Shown here: positions 35,734-44,902 of the stretch, in pieces
How the letters are laid out: every line of letters begins with the position of its first letter
Numbering within the stretch: the first letter of the stretch is position 1
DNA from: JAGQZY01 sp964588335
GTDB lineage: Bacteria > Bdellovibrionota > Bdellovibrionia > Bdellovibrionales > JAGQZY01
Length of the DNA stretch: 64,000 bases
NCBI GenBank assembly: GCA_964588335.1
Contig: CAZPOV010000005.1
Span: 1-64,000, forward strand
Direction of reading: 5' to 3'
Program-made: the position numbers and the translations under genes
Notes under the pieces: model-generated
Database searches by the model: none
Told to the model about the DNA's origin: nothing
The model's input: only the letters and a program-made list of their open reading frames with translations

Positions 35734-36083
35734 TGATTCCCCCCCGAGATACTGTTCGTTACGGAGTTGTGAACTCCCCTTTTATTTTTGAATATCCTCT
35801 GACAGGAATCCCACGGTCACAGCCATTTATAGAGCAAGATGCATACCGCTTGTTTTGGTTTGGGTTTCAGCGTCTCCGGCGAACCTGTGGCTTTTCAAGG
35901 GGATAAGGAGGATCAGAGGCACTATTGTTTAGACACTGTGATCAATCCCTAGACGTCTCATTTTGAGAAAGACTATAGACTTAGACCATTGCCGAGTCGA
36001 CCCATCCTTAGTCCTTTAGACCAACAAAGAGTCGCAACGCGAAATGTTTCCCTCCTGCGTTAGGACCTTCTATACTGTTAGAA
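35734..36083. other. Divergent spacer
   Basis: 350 bases between divergent genes; it should contain both promoters. A TATACT at 36071-36076, only eight bases before the porin start, would give a near-leaderless transcript, but no good -35 box matches it. Nothing else stands out. Confidence 0.35.
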
Positions 36084-37508
36084 ATGAGAAAATCCCATCT
36101 AAGTGTGTTCATCCTTGCTGTTCTTTGTGGTTTTTCTTCCTTGGCTGAGGAAGAGAAAACCAACAATCCTTATATGCTCCTTCCCAAGGATGTTTACTTT
36201 CAGCCCGGCGGTGGAATTCGTGTGCGTTACGAAAATTTACGCCAGGCCACCGGAGAGGGATTTCCTGGCAATGAGGATGAGTCCCAAGCCAGCCACCGCG
36301 CCCAGTTTGATTTTAAAATGTACAAGGGCGAGTACTTTGAAACTTTTTTTCGCTTTTTGAACTTCGCCGATTGGGGCAGCGCCACTGGCGACACCAGCGG
36401 TGGCCAGCATGATAGTTTCTCAAGAACCAACGGACTTTTAGTGAACCAAGCCTACGGCACCTGGAAAGTCGATGACACCATCGGCCTGCGCTTTGGACGT
36501 GTGCCACTGAATTTAGGACTGGGCTACACCTACGGAACCAACGATTGGTTCAACGTGCCTTACTCTTTTGATTTGATTGATGTGGGATGGGACTGGGGCG
36601 GTGTTGAGCTTGCGGTGATTGCCGCCAAGATTCAAGAGTTCTCAACAGCCGCCGGGCAAACACTGAGCTCGGACCCGGAAGAAAACCACATTATCTTAAA
36701 CCTGGATATCAAAAACGCCTTAGACTCCCTAGAGTTTCTGACTTTTAACATCGTACAGGTCAATCGCGATTTAGGTTCGCCCGATGGTGGAGTTTCGGTT
36801 GTTAATGGATTGAACACGCAGCGCTTTTCTTTGGAAACAAAAATCTCGGGGAAGAACTTTTTTGGGTCCGCCTTTTTGTCCTATGTCACCGGCGAAGAGA
36901 AAGTGGCAGCCTCCAACGTGTTGAACGGTATTGAAAAATTAGAAGTCAACCAAACCGCTTTTGATATTAAGCTAGGGTACAACTTCACACAGGTTAACAA
37001 CTTAAAATTTTGGGGCGGTTTTCACCGTGATTCCGGAGACAACGATCCCGGCGATGATCAATCACAAAGTTACGACAGCTTCTTCTATGAGGTCTATGGA
37101 CAATCGGGTCTTATGGATCTGATTCGATGGGGAAATCTTTCTTTTATTCGTGCTGGTTTTTCGGTGGATATTTTTACAGGACTAACCATCGGTTCGGACT
37201 GGTGGTCTCTTAGTCGGTCCGAAGCCAATGACGGCGTAAACTTTGGTGCGGCCGGCCGTTTTTACAATGCCAATGTCTTATCCGGCGATTTGGTCTTAGG
37301 CAGCGGCAAAGATCTTGGTAACGAATTTGATATTTGGTTGGAGCGCAAATACCAAAGCGGGGTGGATGTTCGCGTCACGTTTTCAAACTTCTTTCCCGGC
37401 GAAACCTTCTCAACAGCCACCGGACCCAGCGGGGCCGCATTGGCTTCCGGAAACAAACCAGACTCTGATATTTTCCAGTTTCTGGCGCAGGTGGGTTACT
37501 TCTTTTAA
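36084..37508 (+). CDS. Alginate-export-like outer-membrane porin
   Basis: 474 residues with a signal peptide (cleavage after Ser-Leu-Ala). The mature protein fits the alginate_exp porin family: start region VYFQPGGGIRVRYE, RFGRVPLNLG, many amphipathic strands, and a C-terminal Phe (AQVGYFF) for the barrel assembly machinery. Length fits a 16-18 strand barrel. It may pass a sugar, anion or other small solute; there are no alginate biosynthesis genes nearby, so alginate itself is unlikely. No clear ribosome binding site is seen before the ATG. Confidence 0.8.
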   Translation: MRKSHLSVFILAVLCGFSSLAEEEKTNNPYMLLPKDVYFQPGGGIRVRYENLRQATGEGFPGNEDESQASHRAQFDFKMYKGEYFETFFRFLNFADWGSATGDTSGGQHDSFSRTNGLLVNQAYGTWKVDDTIGLRFGRVPLNLGLGYTYGTNDWFNVPYSFDLIDVGWDWGGVELAVIAAKIQEFSTAAGQTLSSDPEENHIILNLDIKNALDSLEFLTFNIVQVNRDLGSPDGGVSVVNGLNTQRFSLETKISGKNFFGSAFLSYVTGEEKVAASNVLNGIEKLEVNQTAFDIKLGYNFTQVNNLKFWGGFHRDSGDNDPGDDQSQSYDSFFYEVYGQSGLMDLIRWGNLSFIRAGFSVDIFTGLTIGSDWWSLSRSEANDGVNFGAAGRFYNANVLSGDLVLGSGKDLGNEFDIWLERKYQSGVDVRVTFSNFFPGETFSTATGPSGAALASGNKPDSDIFQFLAQVGYFF

Positions 37509-38126
37509 ATGTTAAATCAATGGATCGTAAAAATTCAGTCTCTTCCCAATCTGCTTTTGGGCTTTATGGCCATCTGCGGAGTTTTGGTGGTGATGTACTT
37601 TAATGACCCACCGAAAACCGTTTGTGATATCCAAATGGAAGAGGTCAACGAGCGTTTGGTAAAAGGCTTTTTTCAAGTTAACGAACGGGGTACCGGTTTT
37701 GAAACGGGCGTTATGGTGGCCTTTGAAAAATGTTTGGAATCAAACTCACCCGGTGGCTGCCACGATATGTTTCGACGCTTGGATTATCTGGAAGGCATTA
37801 TTAAAACAGTGCCCACTGAGTGTGGGACACATGCCTCAACCGCCAAGTTGAAAGGTTACCTGGAAAAAGGCTTACGTTTGTTTGCCAAAATCGCCTGGGG
37901 CGAGGAAAAACCGATCAACAAATACAACAAAACCTCATGGCTGGATACGGCGGACTTAGGCTTATACTGCCGACTGAAGCGACAGTATCAACGCTTGTAC
38001 CGCCGCGAAGCTTGGCGGGCTTTTATTGGTCAATTTCTACCGACTCTTCCGGAAGCCGATAAAATGCAACGAAGCGAAATTTGGGATCTTTGTTTGTACT
38101 CTTACAACTGCAAAGGGCTTTACTAA
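37509..38126 (+). CDS. Single-TM protein of unknown function, coupled to the porin
   Basis: 205 residues. The ATG follows the porin stop codon directly. One hydrophobic helix at about 13-31, then a soluble domain with six or more cysteines (VCDIQ, KCLESN, GCHDM, ECGTH, YCRLK, LCLYSYNC) that is probably periplasmic and disulfide-bonded. No family recognised. Coupling to the porin suggests an accessory role. Confidence 0.7.
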   Translation: MLNQWIVKIQSLPNLLLGFMAICGVLVVMYFNDPPKTVCDIQMEEVNERLVKGFFQVNERGTGFETGVMVAFEKCLESNSPGGCHDMFRRLDYLEGIIKTVPTECGTHASTAKLKGYLEKGLRLFAKIAWGEEKPINKYNKTSWLDTADLGLYCRLKRQYQRLYRREAWRAFIGQFLPTLPEADKMQRSEIWDLCLYSYNCKGLY

Positions 38127-38329
38127 AGCGAATGCAGTTGAATCTCTTTTAAAACCCATCCGGATCGCAGACCCTTTAGCTGAAATCCTTTATCTTGTCT
38201 GTTTTGTAAAATCACCCAGGGACGTTCGGTGGTGCTATCGGGGGCCAGATCCCATTGGCTGGGATTTAAGCCAAAAAGTTTTAGGGAATCAGTGATCCGG
38301 CGAATTTTTGATGGTTGATTGGGTTTCAT
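38123..38329 (-). CDS. Small cytoplasmic protein of unknown function
   Basis: 68 residues, basic, no signal or membrane segment. AGGAGG precedes the ATG at 38329 at ideal distance, which supports a real gene despite its size. The 3' end overlaps the convergent gene by four bases. The sequence (IRRITDSLKLFGLNP, RPWVILQNRQ) looks like one small folded domain. No family recognised. Confidence 0.6.
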   Translation of the reverse strand: MKPNQPSKIRRITDSLKLFGLNPSQWDLAPDSTTERPWVILQNRQDKGFQLKGLRSGWVLKEIQLHSL

Positions 38330-38454
38330 TTCTCTCCTCCTTTAAGTGGATCCCTTGCTTTCGCTGCTCGGATAAATGGAGCTTTGCAGGGGATAAAAAG
38401 AAGAAAAGCAGTTTGGGTGCCGGATTTTAGGGAAAGAAGCCGGATTTTGGGCAA

Positions 38455-38482
38455 AAAAAATCCGGATTAGCTCCGGATTTCT
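38455..38482 (-). terminator. Terminator after S18 gene
   Basis: Stem aaatccgga (38458-38466) with tccggattt (38472-38480), five-base loop; leftward reading ends in eight T. The unit ccggattt also occurs as direct repeats at 38420 and 38440. Confidence 0.85.
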
Positions 38483-38506
38483 TTAAACTCGCTTTTGATT
38501 TCGGAC

Positions 38507-38788
38507 TTAGTCCATGCTGAACGGCTGAGGTGAAATTAATTCAGGGTAACCGTAGCTGTCGTAAGCGTAAGAACCAACGGGTAAAAGGCTTAAATTACGT
38601 GCTTTTTTGATCGCTTTAGCCAGTTTCTTTTGTTGGTTGAGGCTCAATTTGCTGATTCGCGCTGGAGTGATTTTTCCACCCTCAGAAATGAATCGCGAAA
38701 GAGTCACTGGATCTTTGTAATCGAAGAAGTGATCACCACTGAACTCTGGACGGTATTTAGAGCGTCGACCTTTTTTAAATAATGCCAT
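38507..38788 (-). CDS. rpsR: 30S ribosomal protein S18
   Basis: 93 residues from the ATG at 38788 (GAGGT upstream; the longer frame from 38845 is rejected). Core matches S18: DYKDPVTLSRFISEGGKITPARISK, then KKLAKAIKKARNLSLLP. It lacks the cysteine pair of zinc-binding S18 forms (a C-minus type) and has a Tyr/Ser/Gly-rich tail of about 18 residues. S18 binds S6 on the small subunit, but here it stands alone, not in the usual rpsF-rpsR-rplI operon; it is divergent from L28. Confidence 0.9.
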   Translation of the reverse strand: MALFKKGRRSKYRPEFSGDHFFDYKDPVTLSRFISEGGKITPARISKLSLNQQKKLAKAIKKARNLSLLPVGSYAYDSYGYPELISPQPFSMD

Positions 38789-38948
38789 GTCTACCTCGGT
38801 AACTGTTAAGACTGGCTTTTTACGACAAATTGGGGTTGCCATCAAGTGTCTTTTTCAATATAAACAACCTTTCTTTCTCGTTGGAGGCCCGCTCAGTGTA
38901 GACTTGTCTCATTCGAGTTGAGGGAAAAAGAACTGTTTTGGAGGAATT

Positions 38949-39245
38949 ATGGCTCGCTGTGAGTTAACCGGAAAATCGCCTGTTGTGAAGAATTTGGTCA
39001 GTCACTCAAACATCAAGACCAAGTCAATTGCTATGCCAAATATCCAGAAAAAACGGATATATAGCTCTGTTTTAGACCAATCTGTGACCCTGAAAGTGGC
39101 GACCACGGCTCTAAAAACAATGGAGCACACTGGGGGATTTGATAAGTTCATCCTGAACCAGCCCCAAAAAATGCTTTCAAAGCGTGCTTTGGCTGTTCAA
39201 ACCCGAATTCGAAAGAAAATTAGCAAAGCGAAAAAAGAAAACTAA
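38949..39245 (+). CDS. rpmB: 50S ribosomal protein L28
   Basis: 98 residues. GGAGGAATT precedes the ATG. The N-terminus MARCELTGKSP, then VSHSNIKTK, PNIQKKR and TLKVATTALKTME are the L28 signature. It has about 20 extra basic C-terminal residues compared with short L28 forms. It forms a small operon with the L24-like gene that follows 14 bases later. Confidence 0.93.
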   Translation: MARCELTGKSPVVKNLVSHSNIKTKSIAMPNIQKKRIYSSVLDQSVTLKVATTALKTMEHTGGFDKFILNQPQKMLSKRALAVQTRIRKKISKAKKEN

Positions 39246-39259
39246 GAGGCGGATTGATC

Positions 39260-39523
39260 ATGAAAAAACTGAAAATCAAAAATGGCGACAATGTTGAAGT
39301 GATCACCGGAGATGACAAAGGGAAATCAGGTACGGTTTTAAACATCGACCCCTTTGCCATGAAAGTTCAAGTTTCTGGCTGCCGCATCAACACCAAGTTG
39401 AACAAGCGCGAACGCACCTTCTACAAAGAAGAAGGTTGGATGGATTATTCCAATATCAAGTTGGCTGGAGCGAAGAAAAAGAAAGCAAAAAAGAAGACTA
39501 AAAAATCCACAGCTAAAGCTTAA
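39260..39523 (+). CDS. rplX: 50S ribosomal protein L24-like, shortened
   Basis: 87 residues from the ATG at 39260. The KOW domain is clear (KIKNGDNVEVITGDDKGKSGTVLNI), followed by KLNKR and a GWMDYSNIKL segment that fits L24. The usual C-terminal part of L24 (the VGFRF-like stretch) is missing and replaced by a Lys-rich tail. Either the lineage's L24 is short and sits outside the S10/spc operon, or this is a second copy; the window cannot decide. Confidence 0.8.
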   Translation: MKKLKIKNGDNVEVITGDDKGKSGTVLNIDPFAMKVQVSGCRINTKLNKRERTFYKEEGWMDYSNIKLAGAKKKKAKKKTKKSTAKA

Positions 39524-39540
39524 TCAGAAGGGGTTGGTCA

Positions 39541-40413
39541 ATGGATCTTCTGAAAGTGGCAATGCTGCCTATGACATCAATTGATGACCCTGTTACCAAT
39601 CTTCAATTCATTAAAAAAGCGATTAAAAAATTAGATAAAGATGTTCGGCTGTTTTGCCTTCCGGAAAACAGTCTGTATTTGAATCTCGATCAAAGCCCCA
39701 TTCCTCAAAAAGCCGCCCTCACTGTTGAATCCAAAGAGATCCAAACTCTCAGTCAGTTGGCAAAAGAAAACAGTCTGTTTATTCACCTTGGTGGAATTCC
39801 TTGGTTGAAAGAAGGCAAAGTTTTTAACGAGGCCCTGTTGATCACCGATCAAGGGGACGTCATTGAAACTTACGAGAAAATTCATTTGTTTGATGTGAAT
39901 TTAGGCCCAGGCATTGTGGTGCAAGAGTCTAAATCTTTTAGCAGTGGCAATCGCATGAATGTTTTTGAGGTCGATGGTTGGAAGTTTGCGACTTGTATTT
40001 GTTACGACCTTCGTTTTCCAGAGCTGTTTATTCATTACATGGAAACTGAAAACATCGACGCCTTTTTGGTACCAGCAGCGTTTACCACAAAAACCGGTGA
40101 GATCCACTGGAAGCCCTTGCTTCAGGCCCGTGCCATTGAGTGCCAAAGTTATGTGTTAGCACCGGCTCAGGTGGGCTATCACCGCGACTTAAAACTTGAA
40201 AAACTCCGCAAGACTTGGGGCCAAAGTCTGGCCATTAGCCCTTGGGGACGCATTGAAAGCGAATCTCCGAACTATAGAGACTTTTTGGACTCCAATATTA
40301 GCGAACATGATCCGATAACTTTAGTGTTGGATAAACAGAAGCTCTTTGATTATCGCCGGTCGATTCCGGTCAGAGAGCATCGACAATTTAAAATGGAGTT
40401 AAAGCCCGTATGA
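39541..40413 (+). CDS. Carbon-nitrogen hydrolase (Nit1/omega-amidase-like)
   Basis: 290 residues with the full catalytic triad of the nitrilase superfamily: Glu42 (CLPENS), Lys113 (YEKIHLFDV) and Cys154 (ICYDLRFPE). The sequence around Lys and Cys is closest to deaminated-glutathione amidase (Nit1) and omega-amidase, enzymes that repair or hydrolyse amides in the cytoplasm. The gene follows L24 after 17 bases and overlaps the next by four, so it is at least partly co-transcribed with ribosomal genes. Confidence 0.88.
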   Translation: MDLLKVAMLPMTSIDDPVTNLQFIKKAIKKLDKDVRLFCLPENSLYLNLDQSPIPQKAALTVESKEIQTLSQLAKENSLFIHLGGIPWLKEGKVFNEALLITDQGDVIETYEKIHLFDVNLGPGIVVQESKSFSSGNRMNVFEVDGWKFATCICYDLRFPELFIHYMETENIDAFLVPAAFTTKTGEIHWKPLLQARAIECQSYVLAPAQVGYHRDLKLEKLRKTWGQSLAISPWGRIESESPNYRDFLDSNISEHDPITLVLDKQKLFDYRRSIPVREHRQFKMELKPV

Positions 40414-40745
40414 TTCGTTTTCTTTGTTTAATAGCTGCCGTTGTTTTTTCTCAAAGTGCGAGTGCCGAGTTTGTCGGAACGGATTTGATGAGTGATGACA
40501 ATGAGGTTGTGATTGAACCAGAGATTGTCGACAACGTGGCTTTGGAAGAACCCATTTTCTCGAGCCGCAAATCCGAGCGCAATATAGCCGCAGCCGATGT
40601 TGAGACCACCCCTTCAAACCGAGAGTTTCAGGGACAGCTTCGAGTGGTAAAAGAGATTCCTTATTCTTACGCCTGGGTCAGTCACCAAACCATGCAAATG
40701 CGGGTATTGGCTGAAATTGAAGCCGAAGAAGCTAAGAAAAAATAA
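40410..40745 (+). CDS. Small exported protein of unknown function
   Basis: 111 residues with a signal peptide (cleavage after Ala-Ser-Ala). Mature part is acidic and Glu-rich without cysteines; it ends in EEAKKK. The start overlaps the amidase stop (ATGA). No family recognised. Confidence 0.75.
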   Translation: MIRFLCLIAAVVFSQSASAEFVGTDLMSDDNEVVIEPEIVDNVALEEPIFSSRKSERNIAAADVETTPSNREFQGQLRVVKEIPYSYAWVSHQTMQMRVLAEIEAEEAKKK

Positions 40746-40933
40746 TTTATTCAAAATAGCCTATGCATTGAAGTTTTCTAAGCCTTCATTTTTGGCAGAA
40801 AACCGACCCGACCTTGTGGTGTTTCGCGCCCCCGGAATAATAGCTTCTGAGAGGGGCTTCTAGCCTGGCGAGCCTTGAATTTTCTTACTTATTTCAATAT
40901 GTTTTCACCATTCTTTCCGTGGAGGGGTGAACA

Positions 40934-42631
40934 ATGTCATCAGAGATTCAAAGAGAAGAAATGGAAGTGGATATTCTTATTGTTGGGGGCGGTTCAGCCG
41001 GTCTGTCGGCAGGAATCCGCGTTCAACAGATGGTTAACGAACACAACGAGAAAAACCCGGATAACACCATCGAACCCATGGTGGTTGTACTTGAAAAAGC
41101 GGCAGAGGTTGGAGCCCATTCTCTATCTGGGGCCGTGATGAACCCCATTGCTCTGCAAAAATTAATTCCCGAGTACCGTGAAAAAGGCTGTCCGATCCTC
41201 AGCGATGTCACCAAAGAGGCGGTTTATTACCTTGGAGAATCATCCGCCATCAAAGCCCCCATTTTGCCGCCACCGTTTAAAAACCATGGCAACAAAGTGG
41301 TTTCGATTTCTAAATTCAACCGTTGGCTAGGCGAGCAAGCCGAAGCCTTGGGTGTGAATGTGTTTGCCGGATTCACCGCCGTTGATGCTCTTTATGAGGG
41401 TGACAAAGTGGTGGGTGTACAAACCGGAGACCGTGGCCTTGATAAAGATGGCAACCCCAAAGAAAACTTCGAACCCGGAATGTTGATCAAAGCCGGCGTC
41501 ACTATTTTTTGTGATGGAACACGCTCGCCGTTGTTCAAACGAGTGGCCGATCGACTGAAACTTCGGGAAGGCAAGAATCCTGAGGTTTTTGAATTGGGAG
41601 TGAAGGAAGTGATTCAACTTCCAAAAGGCCGTGGCGTTGAAGGCGAAGTGATCCATACTCTTGGTTACCCCCTTTCAAAAAGTGTCGGTGGAACTTTTGT
41701 TTATGGCTTGCCGGATGATCAAATCATTATTGGTCTTTGTGCCTATCTTGATTCTGATGACCCCTTGCTTGATCCCCATCGTGAGTTGCAAAAACTAAAA
41801 ACCCATCCTTTCTTTCAAGAGAAATTGGCTGGTGGTGAAGTGATTGCCTATGGGGGTAAGACCTTACCCGCTGGGGGATGGTTCTCCATGCCGAAGCTCT
41901 ATCATGACGGTATGATGGTGGCCGGCGATGCCGCCAGTATGGTCGATGTTAAAAAATTAAAGGGTGTTCACTTGGCGATGCGGGCGGGAACCCTTGCTGG
42001 AGAAACAGCCTTTGATGCAATGATCGCAGGTGATTATTCCGCTAAAACGCTTTCGGCTTACGAAGAAAAAATTAAAAACTCGGTGGTTAAAGAAGACCTT
42101 TGGAAAACCCGCAACTTTCACCAAACCATTTCAAAGGGTGTCTTCCTTTCGGCTCCAGAAATCGCCTTTCAAGAGGCCTTCGGTGGAGCGGCCATGTTTG
42201 GCAATATGAAAATTGAGCACAAGGACTATGAGACCACAAAACCGGTTTTGGATGTCTGGGGCGTTGAAGGGCTCGATCATGAGGCCAATCAGCTGCCTGA
42301 GCCCGACAATAAACTGTTTTTCGATAAACTCAGCTCGGTTTATATGACCGGCACCATGCACGATGAGGATTCACCCAATCACTTGAAGTTGCAAGACCAC
42401 AGTATTTGTCAGGACACCTGCTATCCGAAGTACAAATCTCCCTGTAATCACTTTTGCCCGGCCAAGGTCTACGAGATGATCGACGACGATACCAAGAAGG
42501 GTGAGAAAAAGTTACAGATAAATTATACCAACTGCATCCACTGTCAGAGCTGTGATATCAAGTGTCCATTCAATAACATCGACTGGACTCTCCCAGAAGC
42601 TGGCGGAGGACCGAACTACCAGATGATGTAA
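40934..42631 (+). CDS. Electron transfer flavoprotein-ubiquinone oxidoreductase
   Basis: 565 residues, normal length for ETF-QO. FAD-binding GxGxxG-like motif at 13-27 (DILIVGGGSAGLSAG); FAD/quinone core; C-terminal 4Fe-4S motif with Cys534, 537, 540 and 544 (NCIHCQSCDIKCP). It passes electrons from ETF, reduced by acyl-CoA dehydrogenases and amino acid oxidation, to the quinone pool at the inner membrane. This suits a bacterium living on fatty acids and amino acids. The ATG has GGAGGGG upstream. A hairpin without T-run (42644-42668) follows. Confidence 0.95.
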   Translation: MSSEIQREEMEVDILIVGGGSAGLSAGIRVQQMVNEHNEKNPDNTIEPMVVVLEKAAEVGAHSLSGAVMNPIALQKLIPEYREKGCPILSDVTKEAVYYLGESSAIKAPILPPPFKNHGNKVVSISKFNRWLGEQAEALGVNVFAGFTAVDALYEGDKVVGVQTGDRGLDKDGNPKENFEPGMLIKAGVTIFCDGTRSPLFKRVADRLKLREGKNPEVFELGVKEVIQLPKGRGVEGEVIHTLGYPLSKSVGGTFVYGLPDDQIIIGLCAYLDSDDPLLDPHRELQKLKTHPFFQEKLAGGEVIAYGGKTLPAGGWFSMPKLYHDGMMVAGDAASMVDVKKLKGVHLAMRAGTLAGETAFDAMIAGDYSAKTLSAYEEKIKNSVVKEDLWKTRNFHQTISKGVFLSAPEIAFQEAFGGAAMFGNMKIEHKDYETTKPVLDVWGVEGLDHEANQLPEPDNKLFFDKLSSVYMTGTMHDEDSPNHLKLQDHSICQDTCYPKYKSPCNHFCPAKVYEMIDDDTKKGEKKLQINYTNCIHCQSCDIKCPFNNIDWTLPEAGGGPNYQMM

Positions 42632-42686
42632 CACAGTCCTAGGGAGCCTGGACGGCGAAGCCAGGCTCTGGATCGAAGGAGACCTT

Positions 42687-43814
42687 ATGCCCTTGTTTTA
42701 TGCCTCAACCTCTCGCGGGTTATCAGAACCACTAGCCGAAGAATTAAGAGGATTTGGATTAAAAGTCGGCAAGGTCGACAATCAAGGGTGTTCCTTTGAT
42801 GGTCCGTGGACGGATTGTGCCAAAGCCAATCTGCGTTCTCGTATTGCCACCCGAATCTCGTTACCTATTTTGGATTTCCCCGCTTACAAGTCTGAAGAGC
42901 TCTATGCCAACGTCAGTAAGCATGATTTCACTAAGTATTTGAAACCCAACATGACCTTCTCGATTAAAGCAAAGTTGCGAGAGTGCGCGATCACCGACCA
43001 GCGTATTTTAGCTATGAAGGTTAAAGATGTTATTGCCGATCAGTTCAATGAAAAGTTTGGCCAACGCCCCAGCGTTGATAAGAAACTCCCCAGTGTTCGC
43101 TTCTTTATTTTTGGAAGTAAAAACGAGTACCGCCTGTCGGTGGATACGTCTGGTCATTCCTTAAGTCAGCGCGGGTACCGAGAAGAGTCCGTGGAAGCTC
43201 CCATGCGTGAGCATGTGGCGGCAGGACTTTTAAGTTTGACGAAGTGGGATCAAAAAACACCTTTGGTAGACCCGATGTGTGGATCGGGGACATTATTGAT
43301 CGAAGCCGCCTTAATGCTTAAATCCATTTGCCCTGGAACGTTTCAAAAGAAATTTTCTTTTCAACACTTTGAGCATATCTCAAGCGAGCTTTTTGATAAC
43401 GAAATCGAAAAGGTTTTAGCCGAAGAGAAAACAGATGTACCGATTAAATTGTACGGATTTGATAAAAGTGGACGCAACGTGCAGGCAGCTCAGCGCAACG
43501 CTGAAGAAGCCGGTGTCGATGACATTATTGAATTTAAAAAAGCCAACGCCGTCACCTTAGAACCGCCCGTTGAAAACGGTATGATGGTGGTCAACCCTCC
43601 ATATGGTGTGCGCATGGGTGATGAGTTCTTTTTAGAAGAGCTTTACCGTGACTGGGCCTACAATCTTAAAAAGAATTATTTGGGATGGAGCATTTGGTTA
43701 CTTTCAGGCGATCCACAGTGGACCCGTTTCTTAAAAATGAAAGCCGAAAAACGCTACCCCATCGACAATGGTGGTGTCGATTGCCGTTGGATCCATTACA
43801 AAATCAATAAATAG
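42687..43814 (+). CDS. RlmL/TrmN-type RNA guanine-N2 methyltransferase
   Basis: 375 residues. Order: ferredoxin-like and THUMP domain (about 1-160), then a class I methyltransferase core with DPMCGSGTLLIEAAL (SAM-binding motif I) and the catalytic NPPYG (motif IV). This is the N-terminal-RlmL (YcbY) family that makes m2G in 23S rRNA; a tRNA target cannot be excluded. The length matches the family, without the C-terminal RlmK part. Confidence 0.9.
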   Translation: MPLFYASTSRGLSEPLAEELRGFGLKVGKVDNQGCSFDGPWTDCAKANLRSRIATRISLPILDFPAYKSEELYANVSKHDFTKYLKPNMTFSIKAKLRECAITDQRILAMKVKDVIADQFNEKFGQRPSVDKKLPSVRFFIFGSKNEYRLSVDTSGHSLSQRGYREESVEAPMREHVAAGLLSLTKWDQKTPLVDPMCGSGTLLIEAALMLKSICPGTFQKKFSFQHFEHISSELFDNEIEKVLAEEKTDVPIKLYGFDKSGRNVQAAQRNAEEAGVDDIIEFKKANAVTLEPPVENGMMVVNPPYGVRMGDEFFLEELYRDWAYNLKKNYLGWSIWLLSGDPQWTRFLKMKAEKRYPIDNGGVDCRWIHYKINK

Positions 43815-44030
43815 TCCCCAAAAATGAAAGCGTCTTTAAAGGAATAGGGTCATCAGGGGATTAGAAAGCCAGTGTCTAAAACGCTCTTTTTGAGACGACT
43901 TTTGGGTTAAAGCATTGGACCATTGGGTTTTCAGAATGGCGGTATTGATGGGCATTTTTAGTAGAATTGACCCGTCCTTGAAGTCATGAGTTAATTAAGG
44001 AACCACACAATTAAACAGGAGGAGGCTCCT

Positions 44031-44321
44031 ATGAAAAGATCCTTATTGGTTGTATTTTTACTAGTGATGACGGCCTGTTCAAGTGCACCGCCGGTGAAAC
44101 CCGAAGCCGACAATGTGAAAGTCAGTCGTGATCCTGCAGACGAAGACTGTAAAGAGCTGGGTCCTGTGGAAGGGCGCAACAGCTCGGCAAAAGGCACCTT
44201 TGATCAAGCTTTAGAAGATCTAAAACAAGATGCTGCCGGAAAAGGTGCGAACTACGTGCAAATCCGTCAAAGTGGGGCCATGGGAACATCGGTCCGAGGC
44301 ATAGCCTACCTCTGCCTATAA
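44031..44321 (+). CDS. DUF4156-like small lipoprotein
   Basis: 96 residues with lipobox VMTAC and a strong AGGAGGAGG. The mature domain (CKELGPVEG, ALEDLKQDAAGKGANYVQI, GIAYLC) fits small DUF4156 lipoproteins of the envelope; function unknown. Confidence 0.8.
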   Translation: MKRSLLVVFLLVMTACSSAPPVKPEADNVKVSRDPADEDCKELGPVEGRNSSAKGTFDQALEDLKQDAAGKGANYVQIRQSGAMGTSVRGIAYLCL

Positions 44322-44902
44322 AAGATGACGCCAGCCTGGCGCTCCTGACCCAAGCGACCTGCAAAGGCTTAACGGCTTGAAACCCAATGAAGACAAACCT
44401 CAAGACAGGGCTTCAATAGCGTGAAAAAGTCGAACTTTAGAATAAAAAAAACCCACACCTTGAGGTGTGGGTTCAAAACCAGAAGCTCGAAAAATTTTCC
44501 AGAAAACTCGATTCAACAGAAGCGCCCTAACTCTTACCACTGACACAAAGGCTTCTGGTTTTAAAGTTCCAATTCAGCCCTAACCCATATCCCGTGGGCC
44601 GAATCAATATATCCATATTCAATGCTTTGCATTTTAAACGGTTGTTCTGAAAAAATGTGAATTTTTTGATTTCTTTGAAAAAGTTACCCGAACGGAAATT
44701 CTTTTTACGTCGAATGATAAAACGATTTTTTTAGCTTTGCAGATGACAAAAGTTTATTCACCAAGGTGACAATCTGTGAAAAAGAGCACTGGAGCCTCGC
44801 ATTCGTTTGTCTAAATGGTTAAAAATACTAGTAAAAAAGTGTATCATTTTGGTACTCGCCTTGCACCACAATGGGTGGATTCTAAGATAAGGAGAGACTT
44901 CC
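44322..44902. other. Long spacer with RNA gene candidate
   Basis: 580 bases without a protein gene. The left half contains the small-RNA candidate described separately; the right half (about 44650-44902) is AT-rich and should contain the promoter for the lipoprotein gene at 44903. Confidence 0.5.
44449..44562 (-). ncRNA. Candidate small RNA with its own terminator
   Basis: On the minus strand a 12-bp perfect stem (44551-44562 with 44475-44486) encloses 64 bases, then directly a classic terminator: 10-11-bp GC-rich stem (44450-44472) followed by eight T. No minus-strand protein gene lies upstream for several hundred bases, so this terminator needs an RNA gene of its own. The real 5' end may lie further right (up to about 44640). 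No known RNA family recognised. Confidence 0.45.

Noticed and set aside
36084..37508. Alginate biosynthesis locus
   Set aside because: Only a porin of the alginate-export family is seen; no polymerase, epimerase or lyase genes are nearby.
42644..42668. Rho-independent terminator after ETF-QO
   Set aside because: The 8-bp hairpin is perfect but has no T-run on either strand.
44563..44640. 23-codon frame upstream of the small RNA, and 6S RNA as an identity for the RNA
   Set aside because: The frame has no ribosome binding site. The RNA does not show the long rod with a central bubble that I would expect for 6S RNA.
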